The translations under genes were made by a program, and so were the position numbers. From Mycolicibacterium sphagni (lineage in GTDB: Bacteria > Actinomycetota > Actinomycetes > Mycobacteriales > Mycobacteriaceae): a DNA stretch of 64,000 nt. The notes under the pieces are model-generated. The model worked only from the letters and a program-made list of their open reading frames with translations. It did no database searches and was not told the DNA's origin. The DNA lies in NCBI RefSeq assembly GCF_013337765.1, contig NZ_VBSB01000023.1, positions 1-64,000 on the forward strand, read 5' to 3'. Below, piece by piece: positions 6,120-17,471 of the stretch (the stretch's first letter is position 1; the number at the start of each line of letters is the position of its first letter).

Positions 6120-9101
6120 TCAGTCCTCGGTCCCGCCGAGATGAGCACGTGCCGCAGCCGTTAAGCGCTTGTACTTCCCCGTATCGAGCTCCAGGTGCCA
6201 GGCGTTACGAGACGCCTTCGGCACGCCCTCGGCCCGTAGCACCGAGGCTGTGGGCCGATAGGTGGCGCTGAGCGGGATTTCCGGCACCACGTGGACGATG
6301 TCGGGCGCGGGTCCGACCGGCATCGCCGCAAACGCGTCGGTGAGGTCGGCGGTGGTGACGGTCATGCCGGGCCGCAGCGTGATCGCGGTGACCGCGATCG
6401 TGCCGCCTGGCACGTCGACCCCGTACGTCGCGGCCAGGTCGACGGCATTGATCCGGGTGACGGCATCGGTGACCGACTCCGGGAAGACCACGCCGCGCGC
6501 GGTGCGGATCAGCAGCGGGCGATTCCCCAGCAGCCAGAAGTCGCCGTCGGCGTCGCGGCGGAACACGTACTCGGTGGAGATCCAGGTGTCCCCCGGGGCG
6601 AAGACTCCCCGCTTGACCGACGCGGTCGGGTCGATCGGTCCCCATGGCCGGGCCAGCAGCACACCGACCTGGTTGGGTTCGGCGACGACGACGAAGCCGC
6701 GGTCGTCCTCCAGGATCAGATCGTCCACCGGGTCATAGGCGGCCAACTCGACATGGCCGCCGCCCGGCAGCGGACGACCCTTGCTGCCCACCTTGACGCC
6801 GGCGACGTTGGCCAGAACGGCCTGACCATCGGTAGTCGCGAAGAACTCCACGATGTTGGCCGGCGCGAACGCGTCGACGGTCCGCAGCCACAGACCGGGC
6901 GGCATACCCGAGCCGATGAACAACCGGACCGGGTGGTTGCCCCGCAGGAAGAGGGACGGGTCGACAGTGTCATCGACGACGTCGCGCAGCATCGCCCAGG
7001 TGTAGGAGACGACGGTGACGCCGTACTGACGGATTTCGGCACGGAAACGCTCGGGTTCCAGCCCGCGGGAGAGCGCGATCCGGGTGCCGCCGACGACCGC
7101 ACCGCCGAGGCTGACCAGCAGCCCGGATTGGTGGTGCAGCGGGGTCAGGCAGTAGACGGTGTCGCCGCGGCCCAGGGCGGCGGCCGACGCGGTGCCGAAC
7201 GCCGACAGCGCCCAGCGGTAGTTGGTCATCTGCTTGGGCACCAGGACCCCGCCGACCGAATTGAAGGCGATGAACGCCAGGTCGCGGGCGAAGCCGGGGT
7301 TGGGCCGATACCAGCCCGGCAGCTCAACCGCGTCGGGGTCGATCTTCTCCATGTCGATGACGTTGGCGTCAGCGGGCAGATTGAGGTCGCGGCTCTCGCC
7401 ACCGCCGAGGACCAGCGCCTGGACCGGCAGTGTGAGCGCCGCCTCGAGGTTGCCGGGGTCGGTGACGACCTCGGTGACCCCGCCCAGCCGGACCGCCACC
7501 TCGAGGTCGGCGTCCGGCGGCATCAGTACGGCAACCGCACCCAGCCGGGACAGCGCGGCGATGGCCACCAGCGCCGACGGCCGGGTGTCCATCAGCACGC
7601 CGACCCGCCCGCCTTGCCGTACGCCCACGCCGATCAGGCCGCGCACGACGTTGTTGATGCGGCGGTTGACCGCCTCGTAGGTATGCACCCTGCCGTCGAA
7701 CAGGAGGAACTCGCCGTTGGGAGCGCCGACCGCCTGCTCGTCGATGATCCGGCCGAGCGAGATGCGGGTGTGATCGTTGATCTGCCCCAGCCGGGTCAGC
7801 CGCGGTAGCGTGCGGGCGGTCTCCACCGCCAGCGTGCGTGCCGACTTGTTGGCGTTGACCACCGCGTCGGCCGCGCCGCGCGCCAGCGACAGCGCGAGCC
7901 CCGACGCTTCGGCCACGCTGTGCATGAGCCGCGCGGACAGCGCCACGCCGGATTCGTCGGGTTCGGCGGTGTTGTCGTGCATCGGCGCGATATTGGCCGG
8001 GCGGGAGTCCTGGCCGGCCAGCCAGCGCACCCAGTCGGCCACCGTCGGCCACGTCGCCGTCGCCGCCTTGGACCCCACGACCAGGCCGAAGTGACCGGCC
8101 CGGATCATCACCTCGTAGACGTCGGCGGCGGGTGCGGCGCGTTTGATACCGCGCACCGAGGCCGGCTGGCCGATGTCGTCGACCTCGCCGACGAACGCCA
8201 GCACCGGGCAGGTGATGTCGGACAGCGTCACCAACTGGCCGTTGATCGCGAACCCGCCGGACATCATCCGGTTGTGCGCGATGAACTGCTTGAGCAGCTC
8301 GGACACCGCCGGTCCGGACCAGGCGATCCAGCCTTCCGAGTCCAGGAAGCGCCGCTGCTGCTCGCGCGGCAGCAGGGCGTCGCGGTCGTGCAGCTGGAAC
8401 AGGAAGTCCAGACGCGCCTTGGCGGTCTTGAGCGGGTCGAGCATCTGAAATCCGGTGCGCGCCAGCCAGCCCGGGATGTCGATGCGGTTGAAGACGTGGT
8501 CGGCCATGAAGTCGGCGGCGACTGCGCCGAGGTTGGGCGGGATGCCCATCGGCAGGGCCGCCAGGGTGTCCACCGGGGAGCCGAACGCCACGATGCTCGC
8601 GATGTCCTTGGTGCGCCGGTAGGCCGCGGTCTGGTAGCAGAACATGCCGCCCTGCGAGTAGCCGGCGAGATGCACGCTCTGGCCGGTGGCCTCCTTCACG
8701 GCGTCGATGGCCTCGTTGAGCGCCACGATGTGGTCGGTGAGGTTGCGTTCCATGCCGCCCTCGACCTCGTCGGGCGAACCGAAGTCGATGACCCACGGGT
8801 CGATGCCCGCCTCGTGCAGGATGCCGACCGCGCCGTCCTCGCGGGTGACGTCCCACATGTTCGCCGACATCATCATCGGGTGGACCATCAGGACCGGTGG
8901 CCCGGCAGGCGGCCGCCCCGGCCTGTTGTCCGGCGGGAAGTAGCGCCGGAGTTTGTACATCGGCTTGTTCTCGACGATCTGGAACGGCGAGGGCACCGCA
9001 CCGGTTTCCAGACCGCCCCAGCGGAGCACCTCGAAACCGTTCTGCGCCGTCGCCATCAGGCGTTCCACAGGCCTGGTGACCGCCGACAAGTTCAGATCCA
9101 C
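6120..9101 (-). CDS. bifunctional lipase / acyl-CoA synthetase-like protein (Rv1683 type)
   Basis: A fusion of about 993 aa. The first ~370 residues are a PHA-synthase-like alpha/beta hydrolase with nucleophile elbow GYSQG, acid in VGEVDD and base in RAGHFG. The remaining ~600 residues resemble an acyl-CoA synthetase. The BCG ortholog is a lipid-droplet protein reported to affect triacylglycerol synthesis and hydrolysis. Oddly, the phosphate loop reads FNSVGGVLVPKQ instead of a TSGTTGxPKG-type motif, so adenylation activity is uncertain. I chose GTG 9101 because a GGGGAG ribosome-binding site lies 7 nt upstream; GTG 9122 adds seven residues. Confidence 0.9.
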   Translation of the reverse strand: MDLNLSAVTRPVERLMATAQNGFEVLRWGGLETGAVPSPFQIVENKPMYKLRRYFPPDNRPGRPPAGPPVLMVHPMMMSANMWDVTREDGAVGILHEAGIDPWVIDFGSPDEVEGGMERNLTDHIVALNEAIDAVKEATGQSVHLAGYSQGGMFCYQTAAYRRTKDIASIVAFGSPVDTLAALPMGIPPNLGAVAADFMADHVFNRIDIPGWLARTGFQMLDPLKTAKARLDFLFQLHDRDALLPREQQRRFLDSEGWIAWSGPAVSELLKQFIAHNRMMSGGFAINGQLVTLSDITCPVLAFVGEVDDIGQPASVRGIKRAAPAADVYEVMIRAGHFGLVVGSKAATATWPTVADWVRWLAGQDSRPANIAPMHDNTAEPDESGVALSARLMHSVAEASGLALSLARGAADAVVNANKSARTLAVETARTLPRLTRLGQINDHTRISLGRIIDEQAVGAPNGEFLLFDGRVHTYEAVNRRINNVVRGLIGVGVRQGGRVGVLMDTRPSALVAIAALSRLGAVAVLMPPDADLEVAVRLGGVTEVVTDPGNLEAALTLPVQALVLGGGESRDLNLPADANVIDMEKIDPDAVELPGWYRPNPGFARDLAFIAFNSVGGVLVPKQMTNYRWALSAFGTASAAALGRGDTVYCLTPLHHQSGLLVSLGGAVVGGTRIALSRGLEPERFRAEIRQYGVTVVSYTWAMLRDVVDDTVDPSLFLRGNHPVRLFIGSGMPPGLWLRTVDAFAPANIVEFFATTDGQAVLANVAGVKVGSKGRPLPGGGHVELAAYDPVDDLILEDDRGFVVVAEPNQVGVLLARPWGPIDPTASVKRGVFAPGDTWISTEYVFRRDADGDFWLLGNRPLLIRTARGVVFPESVTDAVTRINAVDLAATYGVDVPGGTIAVTAITLRPGMTVTTADLTDAFAAMPVGPAPDIVHVVPEIPLSATYRPTASVLRAEGVPKASRNAWHLELDTGKYKRLTAAARAHLGGTED

Positions 9102-9226
9102 GGGTCGTCTCCCCTGTCCCACGTCGCTGCTGCAAAGGCCCCGACAGCCAGCACATCATGGCATAACGGCGATCTGCGTCCTGGGGGTTTGGCGCCCCAG
9201 CGGGTACCACCAGTACCGTCTGCCCA

Positions 9227-11014
<1,788 letters not shown>

Positions 11015-12238
11015 CTAATCGAGTGCGCGGTCCTCCGATACCGGATAACGCCCGACCAGGAGCAGACCACTCGTTGCGACCAACCCCGCGATCAGGATGC
11101 TGACGCTGACCACCTGCTTCTCGGCGATGACACCGAACACGACGCTGCCCAGTGCCATCGCGCCCTGCAAGGTCATGTTGTAGAACGACGTCATCAGCCC
11201 ACGCATGCGCTCCGGTGCGGACGTCTGTACCGAGTACTGGTGGCTGACACTGAGGATGCTCCAGGAGAAGCCGAAGAACAGCAGAAATGACGCATCGAGC
11301 AGCATGCTGTCCCATCGGCTGATTCCCAGCACGGTGGCCGAGAAAACCACCAGCGCAACGGTTGTCAGCACGTTGATCCGAATGTGACGCTGCAGCAGCG
11401 GCATCACCGACACTCCGGTCGCGGTTCCGATGCCCAGGGCCGTCAACAGTCCGCCATACCCGATCACCCCGGTCTGGATGTTGTCCCGCGCCTCCAGTGG
11501 CAGCAGTGCCAGTACTCCGCCGACGGGAGCCATCAGCAGCGCCGAGCGAATCATCGGGCCATACAATGCCGGCGATTTCCGTAAGTGCCGCCACCCGTCA
11601 CGCAACGAGCGGGTGACAGCGACACGCTGTTCGGTTGAACGGGCGGCCGGTTTGGGAACATGACGCAACGCGAGAATCATCACGAGGTGCGAAAGCACCC
11701 GCACCGCGAAGACAAACGCCGCGCCGATGACCATGAGGAAGCCGCCGACGATCGGGCCGATCGCCTGGGCAAGTTTGTTGCTCAGCGCATTGAACGAAAT
11801 CGCCGCAACCAGTTCGTCTTCGGGCACCATGTCCTGCAGGAACGGCTTCCAGGCCGCCTGCTGAACCACCAGCCCGGCCCCGATCAGGAACAGCAGCGAC
11901 AACATTGGCCACGGAGTGAGGTGGCCGAGCCACTCGATCAGCGCCAAGATGACGGCCAGTGAGCCCATCCACAGTTGTGCGGCGACGAGCAGCCCGCGGT
12001 GGCCGACCCTGTCGGAGATGATGCCCACCGGGACGCCGAGCAGCAGGAACGGCAGGCTGGTGGTCGCCTGTACGAGGCTGACCAAGACCGCGTTTTGGGT
12101 CAGCGATGTCATGATCCACGCGGCTGCCAGCAGAAGCATCACCTGGCCGAGGTTCAGGACCAGGTTCGCCGACCACAGTTCGCGGAACTGGCGCTGACGA
12201 AACAGCGCGTATCCCCCCGCCGATCCCCCGTTGGTCAC
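11015..12238 (-). CDS. MFS transporter (EntS/PF05977-like)
   Basis: A 407-aa membrane protein with about 10-12 hydrophobic helices. The loop motif GIISDRVGHRGLL after helix 2 is the MFS motif A (GxxxDRxGR-like). The N-terminus (FRQRQFRELWSANLVLNLG) resembles the EntS-like export branch. The GTG start at 12238 overlaps the argH stop as GTGA, so it is translationally coupled to the end of the arg operon. Substrate unknown; its position suggests expression under arginine control. It ends flush against the convergent ABC-F gene. Confidence 0.85.
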   Translation of the reverse strand: MTNGGSAGGYALFRQRQFRELWSANLVLNLGQVMLLLAAAWIMTSLTQNAVLVSLVQATTSLPFLLLGVPVGIISDRVGHRGLLVAAQLWMGSLAVILALIEWLGHLTPWPMLSLLFLIGAGLVVQQAAWKPFLQDMVPEDELVAAISFNALSNKLAQAIGPIVGGFLMVIGAAFVFAVRVLSHLVMILALRHVPKPAARSTEQRVAVTRSLRDGWRHLRKSPALYGPMIRSALLMAPVGGVLALLPLEARDNIQTGVIGYGGLLTALGIGTATGVSVMPLLQRHIRINVLTTVALVVFSATVLGISRWDSMLLDASFLLFFGFSWSILSVSHQYSVQTSAPERMRGLMTSFYNMTLQGAMALGSVVFGVIAEKQVVSVSILIAGLVATSGLLLVGRYPVSEDRALD

Positions 12239-13644
12239 CGCAGGCGCAGTCGCAATCGGTCCGCGGTCTCCCGTACGACACCAAGCTGATTGGCGACCTG
12301 CACCGGCGCGGTTCCACCGCGGGCGTCACGGGAGGACACCGATCCGTCGACGGTGAGCACCTCACGAACCTCGGGGGTGAGCTCCACGGTGATCTCGGCC
12401 AGCTCGTCGTCGGTCAGCTCGTCGAGCCCGACCCCGCGGCCCTCGGCAACACGTACCGCCTCACCGGCGGCTTCGTGCGCGACCCGGAAGGGCACCCCGC
12501 GGCGCACCAGCCATTCGGCGACGTCGGTGGCCAGGGTGTAGCCGGCCGGAGCAAGCGCGGCCAGCCGGTCGGTGTCGAATACCAGGGTCGCGACCAGCCC
12601 CGCCATCGCGGGTAACACCAGCTCCAGTTGCGCGACGGAGTCGAACACCGGCTCCTTGTCTTCCTGCAGGTCCCGGTTGTAGGCCAGCGGCTGGGCTTTC
12701 AGGGTGGCCAGCAGGCCGGTGAGGTTCCCGATCAGTCGCCCGGATTTGCCGCGCGCCAGCTCGGCGATGTCCGGGTTCTTCTTCTGCGGCATGATCGAAC
12801 TGCCAGTGGACCACGCATCGTGCAATGTGGCGTAACCGAATTCGGTTGTGCTCCACAAGATGATGTCCTCGGCCAGCCGGGACAGGTCGACCGCGATCAT
12901 CGCCAGGACGAAGGCGGCCTCGGCGGCGAAGTCTCGGGATGCCGTGGCGTCGATCGAATTGTCGGCCGCCGCAGCGAATCCCAGTTCCTGGGCAATGGCA
13001 TCGGGGTCGAGGCCCAGCGATGAGCCGGCCAAGGCGCCCGAACCGTAGGGCGATACCGCGGTGCGGTCGTCGAAGTCGGCGATGCGGTCGACATCACGCA
13101 ACAGCGGGTGAGCATGGGCCAGCAGATGGTGCGCCAGCAAGACCGGCTGCGCGGCCTGCAGATGGGTTTTGCCCGGCATGATCGCGGTCGGATGCGCGGC
13201 GGCCTGCGTCGCCAATGCCGAGACCACCTGGAGCACCCCGTCGGCGACCCGACGCATCCCGTCGCGCAGCCACATCCGAAACAGCGTGGCCACCTGGTCA
13301 TTACGGGATCGACCGGCCCGCAACCGGCCGCCGAGGTCGGGGCCCACCCGGTCGATCAGGCCGCGCTCGAGCGCCCCGTGCACGTCCTCGTCGGTGACCA
13401 GCGGGATGAAGCTGCCGTCGGCGACGTCTTGACCCAGGCTGTCCAAACCGGCCAGCAGCCCGTCGCGCTGGTCGTCGGTGAGCAGGCCCGCCCGGTGCAG
13501 CACCTTCGCGTGCGCCTTGGAGGCGGCAACGTCGTATGGCGCGAACACCCAGTCGAAATGGGTGGACTTGCTCAGCGCTGCCAGCGCGGGCGCGGGCCCG
13601 TCGGCGAAACGCCCACCCCACAGCGAGCCCTCGTTGGTGCTCAC
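12235..13644 (-). CDS. argH: argininosuccinate lyase
   Basis: This enzyme performs the last step of arginine synthesis, splitting argininosuccinate into arginine and fumarate. The 469-aa protein contains the fumarase/aspartase signature GSSIMPQKKNPD, the early block LWGGRFADGPAP and the active-site block GKTHLQAAQPV. The GTG start at 13644 overlaps the argG stop (GTGA). It is the final arg gene, followed by the coupled MFS gene. Confidence 0.97.
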   Translation of the reverse strand: MSTNEGSLWGGRFADGPAPALAALSKSTHFDWVFAPYDVAASKAHAKVLHRAGLLTDDQRDGLLAGLDSLGQDVADGSFIPLVTDEDVHGALERGLIDRVGPDLGGRLRAGRSRNDQVATLFRMWLRDGMRRVADGVLQVVSALATQAAAHPTAIMPGKTHLQAAQPVLLAHHLLAHAHPLLRDVDRIADFDDRTAVSPYGSGALAGSSLGLDPDAIAQELGFAAAADNSIDATASRDFAAEAAFVLAMIAVDLSRLAEDIILWSTTEFGYATLHDAWSTGSSIMPQKKNPDIAELARGKSGRLIGNLTGLLATLKAQPLAYNRDLQEDKEPVFDSVAQLELVLPAMAGLVATLVFDTDRLAALAPAGYTLATDVAEWLVRRGVPFRVAHEAAGEAVRVAEGRGVGLDELTDDELAEITVELTPEVREVLTVDGSVSSRDARGGTAPVQVANQLGVVRETADRLRLRLR

Positions 13645-14849
13645 GTCTGATTGCCTGCCAAATCCCGGCGCGCGGCGATCTTCGACGACAGACCGTGCAC
13701 GTGGACGAAGCCCTTGGCCGACGACTGGTCGAAGCTGTCGCCCTCGTCGTAGGTCGCCAGGTTGAAGTCGTACAGGGACGTCGGGCTGCGCCGGCCGTTG
13801 ACGGCAATATGGCCGCCGTGCAACACCATCCGGATCTCGCCGGTCACATGCTCCTGGGTGTTGGCCACGAAGGCTTCCAGCGACCGCTTCAGCGGCGAGT
13901 ACCACAGGCCGTCATAGACCAGCTCGCCCCATTTGCGGTCGGTGGTGCGCTTGAACCGGCCGAGCTCACGCTCCAGGGTGACGTGCTCGAGCTCGGTGTG
14001 GGCGGTGATCAGCACCATCGCGCCCGGGGCTTCGTAGATTTCCCGGCTCTTGATGCCGACCAGCCGGTCCTCGACGACGTCCAAGCGGCCCACACCCTGG
14101 GCGCCTGCGCGCCGATTGAGCTCGACGATGGCCTCCAAGACGGAAACACCGCGCCCATCTACGGATACCGGCACCCCCTTCTCGAAGCCGACGATCACCT
14201 CGTCGGGAGTGTTCCAGTTGAGCGTGGGGTCCTCGGTGTAGTCGTAGACGTCTTTGGTGGGCGCATTCCACAAGTGCTCGAGGAAGCCGGTTTCCACCGC
14301 GCGGCCCCACACGTTCTGGTCGATGGAGAACGGTGAGCGCTTGCTGACGTTGATCGGGATCGCGTTCTCCTCGGCGAACGCGATCGCCTTCTCCCGGGTC
14401 CAGGCATAATCGCGGACCGGGGCCAGCACCTCCAGATCGGGTGCCAGCGAGGCGAATCCGACCTCGAAGCGGACCTGGTCGTTGCCCTTGCCGGTGCAGC
14501 CATGGGCGACGATGCCGCCGCGATGCTCGCGCGCCGCCGACACCAGGTGCTTGACGATCAGCGGCCGACTCAGCGCGGACACCAGCGGGTAGCGGTCCAT
14601 GTAGAGGGCGTTGGACTGGATGGCGGGCAGGCAGTACTGCTCGGCGAACTCGTCGCGGGCATCGACGACGACCGCTTCGACCGCACCGCAGTCCAGGGCA
14701 CGCTGGCGAACGACCTCCATGTCCTCGCCACCCTGGCCGAGGTCGATGGCCACGGCCACCACCTCTTTGCCGGTCTCCTTGCCGATCCAGCTGATGGCCA
14801 CCGAAGTGTCCAGGCCGCCGGAATACGCCAAGATGACGCGCTCGGACAT
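13641..14849 (-). CDS. argG: argininosuccinate synthase
   Basis: This ATP-dependent ligase joins citrulline and aspartate to form argininosuccinate. The N-terminus has the PP-loop AYSGGLDTSVAISW; GCTGKGNDQVRFE and the segment KRSPFSIDQNVWG are family landmarks. The 402-aa length is normal. The ribosome-binding site GAAGGAG precedes ATG 14849. A 41-bp gap separates it from argR, the only non-overlapping junction within the arg cluster. Confidence 0.97.
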   Translation of the reverse strand: MSERVILAYSGGLDTSVAISWIGKETGKEVVAVAIDLGQGGEDMEVVRQRALDCGAVEAVVVDARDEFAEQYCLPAIQSNALYMDRYPLVSALSRPLIVKHLVSAAREHRGGIVAHGCTGKGNDQVRFEVGFASLAPDLEVLAPVRDYAWTREKAIAFAEENAIPINVSKRSPFSIDQNVWGRAVETGFLEHLWNAPTKDVYDYTEDPTLNWNTPDEVIVGFEKGVPVSVDGRGVSVLEAIVELNRRAGAQGVGRLDVVEDRLVGIKSREIYEAPGAMVLITAHTELEHVTLERELGRFKRTTDRKWGELVYDGLWYSPLKRSLEAFVANTQEHVTGEIRMVLHGGHIAVNGRRSPTSLYDFNLATYDEGDSFDQSSAKGFVHVHGLSSKIAARRDLAGNQT

Positions 14850-14890
14850 GAAGTGCTCCTTCTTCTTTGGTCTCTAGCGGATTTAGTTCT

Positions 14891-15376
14891 CTAGTGGATG
14901 GTCTCGAACATGGTGGCCAGTTGTGCGCCGGTCATCGGCTCGCGGGCCACCACCAGGATGGTGTCGTCGCCGGCGATCGTGCCGACCACATCGGGCAACG
15001 CTGCCCGATCGATCGCACTGGCGAGGTAATGCGCGGCCCCGGGCGGGGTGCGCAGCACGGCTAGGTTACCGCTGGCGTCGGTGGACACCAGCAGATCGGC
15101 AAGCAGCCGCGAGACGCGGTCGGTGCCGCCGGACACCCCCCGTACCGGGCTACCGTCCTCGGGCACGACGTACACGCCGACGCCGCCGTCAGCGCCGCGC
15201 AGTTTGACCGCGCCGAGCTCTTCGAGGTCGCGCGACAGCGTCGCCTGGGTGACGTCGATGCCCTCGTCGGCCAGCAGCGCCGCGAGTTCGCTCTGGCTGT
15301 GCACCGACTGCGAGGACAGCAATGCGACGATCCGGGCTTGGCGCCCGGCTCGCGTGGTGCTGATCTCGCTGGTCAT
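14891..15376 (-). CDS. argR: arginine repressor
   Basis: The 161-aa hexameric regulator has an N-terminal winged helix (residues about 15-75, including IVALLSSQSVHSQSELAALL and TQATLSRDLEELGAVKLR) and a C-terminal oligomerisation/arginine-binding domain with GTIAGDDTILVV. It senses L-arginine and represses arg genes at ARG boxes. It is encoded inside the operon it should control; its start overlaps the argF stop by 4 bp. The likely operator is upstream of argC at 20602-20636. Confidence 0.96.
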   Translation of the reverse strand: MTSEISTTRAGRQARIVALLSSQSVHSQSELAALLADEGIDVTQATLSRDLEELGAVKLRGADGGVGVYVVPEDGSPVRGVSGGTDRVSRLLADLLVSTDASGNLAVLRTPPGAAHYLASAIDRAALPDVVGTIAGDDTILVVAREPMTGAQLATMFETIH

Positions 15377-16308
15377 CGCTGCTCCTGCTCAAGCAGCCAC
15401 ACCAGGAGTGCCTTCTGTGCGTGCAGCCGGTTTTCCGCCTCGTCCCACACGGCGCTGTGTGGGCCGTCCAGCACATCGTCGGTGATCTCGTGCCCGCGGT
15501 GCGCCGGAAGGCAATGCAGTACAACGGCTTCGGAATCAGCGTGGCCAAGCAGGCCGGCGTTGAGCTGAAACGGCCGGAACGGGCCAACGCGATCCAGGCC
15601 GTCGTTCTCCTGGCCCATCGACGTCCAGGTGTCGGTGACCAGCACATCGGCGCCCTTGGCACCGGCCACTGCATCCGCGGTCAGTGTGACGGTCGCACCG
15701 GTCTGCTGCGCGCGGTACTCGGCGGCGGCAACGAACAGCGGGTGCGGCTCGAAGCCGGTCGGGGCGGCGATGGTGACGTGAATGCCCGCGGTGACTCCGC
15801 CGAGCATCAGCGAGTGCGCCATGTTGTTGGCGCCGTCGCCGAAATACGTCATCCGCAGCCCGCTCAGTGAGCCCTTGCGCTCGACCAGCGTCTGCAGGTC
15901 GGCGAGCACCTGACAGGGGTGGAACTCGTCGGACAACGCGTTGACGACCGGAACCGTTGCCCCCGAGGCCATTGCGTTGAGCCGCTGCTGGGCGAAGGTA
16001 CGCCACACGATCGCGTCGACGTAGCGCGACAGCACCCGGCCGGTGTCCTCGAGGGTCTCTTCCCTGCCGAGCTGGGTGGCCCGGCCATCGACCACGACGG
16101 CGTGCCCGCCGAGTTGGGCGACGCCCATCTCGAAGGAGAACCGGGTGCGGGTGGAGTTCTTGTCGAAGATGACCGCGACACCGCGCGGACCCGCCAGCGG
16201 GCGCCGGCTCATCGGCTCGTTCTTGAGTTCTGCTGCTAGCGCCAGGATTTCGGCCTGCTCCTGCGGGTTCAGGTCGTCGTCGCGCAGGAAGTGCCTCAGG
16301 GTGCTCAT
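15373..16308 (-). CDS. argF: ornithine carbamoyltransferase
   Basis: This enzyme forms citrulline from ornithine and carbamoyl phosphate. The carbamoyl-phosphate motif STRTRFSFEMG lies near residue 52, the ornithine-site segment is DTWTSMGQE and the catalytic Cys block is HCLPAHRG near the C-terminus. The 311-aa length is typical. Start and stop both overlap neighbouring arg genes by 4 bp. Confidence 0.97.
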   Translation of the reverse strand: MSTLRHFLRDDDLNPQEQAEILALAAELKNEPMSRRPLAGPRGVAVIFDKNSTRTRFSFEMGVAQLGGHAVVVDGRATQLGREETLEDTGRVLSRYVDAIVWRTFAQQRLNAMASGATVPVVNALSDEFHPCQVLADLQTLVERKGSLSGLRMTYFGDGANNMAHSLMLGGVTAGIHVTIAAPTGFEPHPLFVAAAEYRAQQTGATVTLTADAVAGAKGADVLVTDTWTSMGQENDGLDRVGPFRPFQLNAGLLGHADSEAVVLHCLPAHRGHEITDDVLDGPHSAVWDEAENRLHAQKALLVWLLEQEQR

Positions 16309-17471
16309 TGGGCCGCCTCATCCAGGATCGCCGGTAATGCCGTCAGGAAATCATCGATCTGCACTTCGGTGATGATCAGGGGCGGGGCGAGCCGGACCAC
16401 GTCGGGTGCGGCCGCGTTTACCAGGAATCCGGCGTCGCGAGCGGCGGTTTCGACCGCCTTGCCCTGCGGTGCGGTCAGCACCACACCGCGCAGCAGGCCG
16501 CGGCCCCTGACGTGATCGACAAGCGGATGGCCCAGCGACTCGATGCCGTGGCTCAGCGTCTTGCCGAGCAGATCGGCGCGGTTGACCAGATCCTCGGCGG
16601 CCAGCACCTTGAGGACGGCCAGCGCGGCCGCGGTGCACACCGGGTTGCCGCCGAAGGTGCTGCCATGCAACCCCGGGGTCAGCAGGTCCGCGGTCGGACC
16701 GATGGCCAGGCACGCCCCGATCGGCAGTCCCCCGCCGAGACCCTTTGCCAGCGTGACGATATCGGGGCTGATGCCGTCGTGCTGGTGGGCGAAGAAGGCG
16801 CCGGTGCGCCCGACGCCGGTCTGAACCTCATCGAGAACCAGCAGGGCACCGTGCCGGCTGGTGATCTCACGCGCGGCGACCAGGTAGCCCTCCGGCGGCA
16901 CGACCACGCCACCCTCGCCCATGATCGGTTCGAGGAACACCGCGGCGGTGTCATCGCTGACCGCGGCTTCGAGTGCCTGCACGTCCCCGTACGGCACGTG
17001 GGTGACGTAGCCGGGCAGCGGCTCGAACGGGGCCTGCTTGGTGGGCTGTCCGGTCAAGGCCAGGGAGCCCATCGTGCGGCCGTGGAAGGCGCCTTGGGCC
17101 GCAACGAGTTTGGTACGCCCGGTCAGCCGGGTGATTTTGAAGGCGACCTCGTTGGCCTCGGTGCCGGAGTTGCAAAAGAACACCCGGGCCGGGGCGTCGA
17201 GGTGGTCCAGGAGCGCCTCGGCGAGCGCGATACCCGGTTCGGTGGCATACAGATTCGACGTGTGGCCCAGAGTGTTGAGCTGGGTGGTGACGGCCTCGAT
17301 GATCGCGGGGTGGCGGTGGCCCAGGATGTTGACCGCGATGCCGCCGAGGAGATCCAGATAGGACTTGCCGTTCTCGTCGGTCACCACCGCACCGTCACCG
17401 CTGGCCAGTGCCAGCGGCGGCGTACCGTAGTTGTCCATCATGACGTCGGACCAACGCTCAATCAGGGTCAT
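16305..17471 (-). CDS. argD: acetylornithine aminotransferase
   Basis: This PLP-dependent class III aminotransferase (388 aa) converts N-acetylglutamate semialdehyde to N-acetylornithine. The block VLDEVQTGVGRTG and the PLP lysine in TLAKGLGGGLPIG are clear, as is NSGTEANEVAFK at the cofactor site. Both ends overlap adjacent arg genes by 4 bp (ATGA type), indicating translational coupling. Confidence 0.97.
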   Translation of the reverse strand: MTLIERWSDVMMDNYGTPPLALASGDGAVVTDENGKSYLDLLGGIAVNILGHRHPAIIEAVTTQLNTLGHTSNLYATEPGIALAEALLDHLDAPARVFFCNSGTEANEVAFKITRLTGRTKLVAAQGAFHGRTMGSLALTGQPTKQAPFEPLPGYVTHVPYGDVQALEAAVSDDTAAVFLEPIMGEGGVVVPPEGYLVAAREITSRHGALLVLDEVQTGVGRTGAFFAHQHDGISPDIVTLAKGLGGGLPIGACLAIGPTADLLTPGLHGSTFGGNPVCTAAALAVLKVLAAEDLVNRADLLGKTLSHGIESLGHPLVDHVRGRGLLRGVVLTAPQGKAVETAARDAGFLVNAAAPDVVRLAPPLIITEVQIDDFLTALPAILDEAAQ

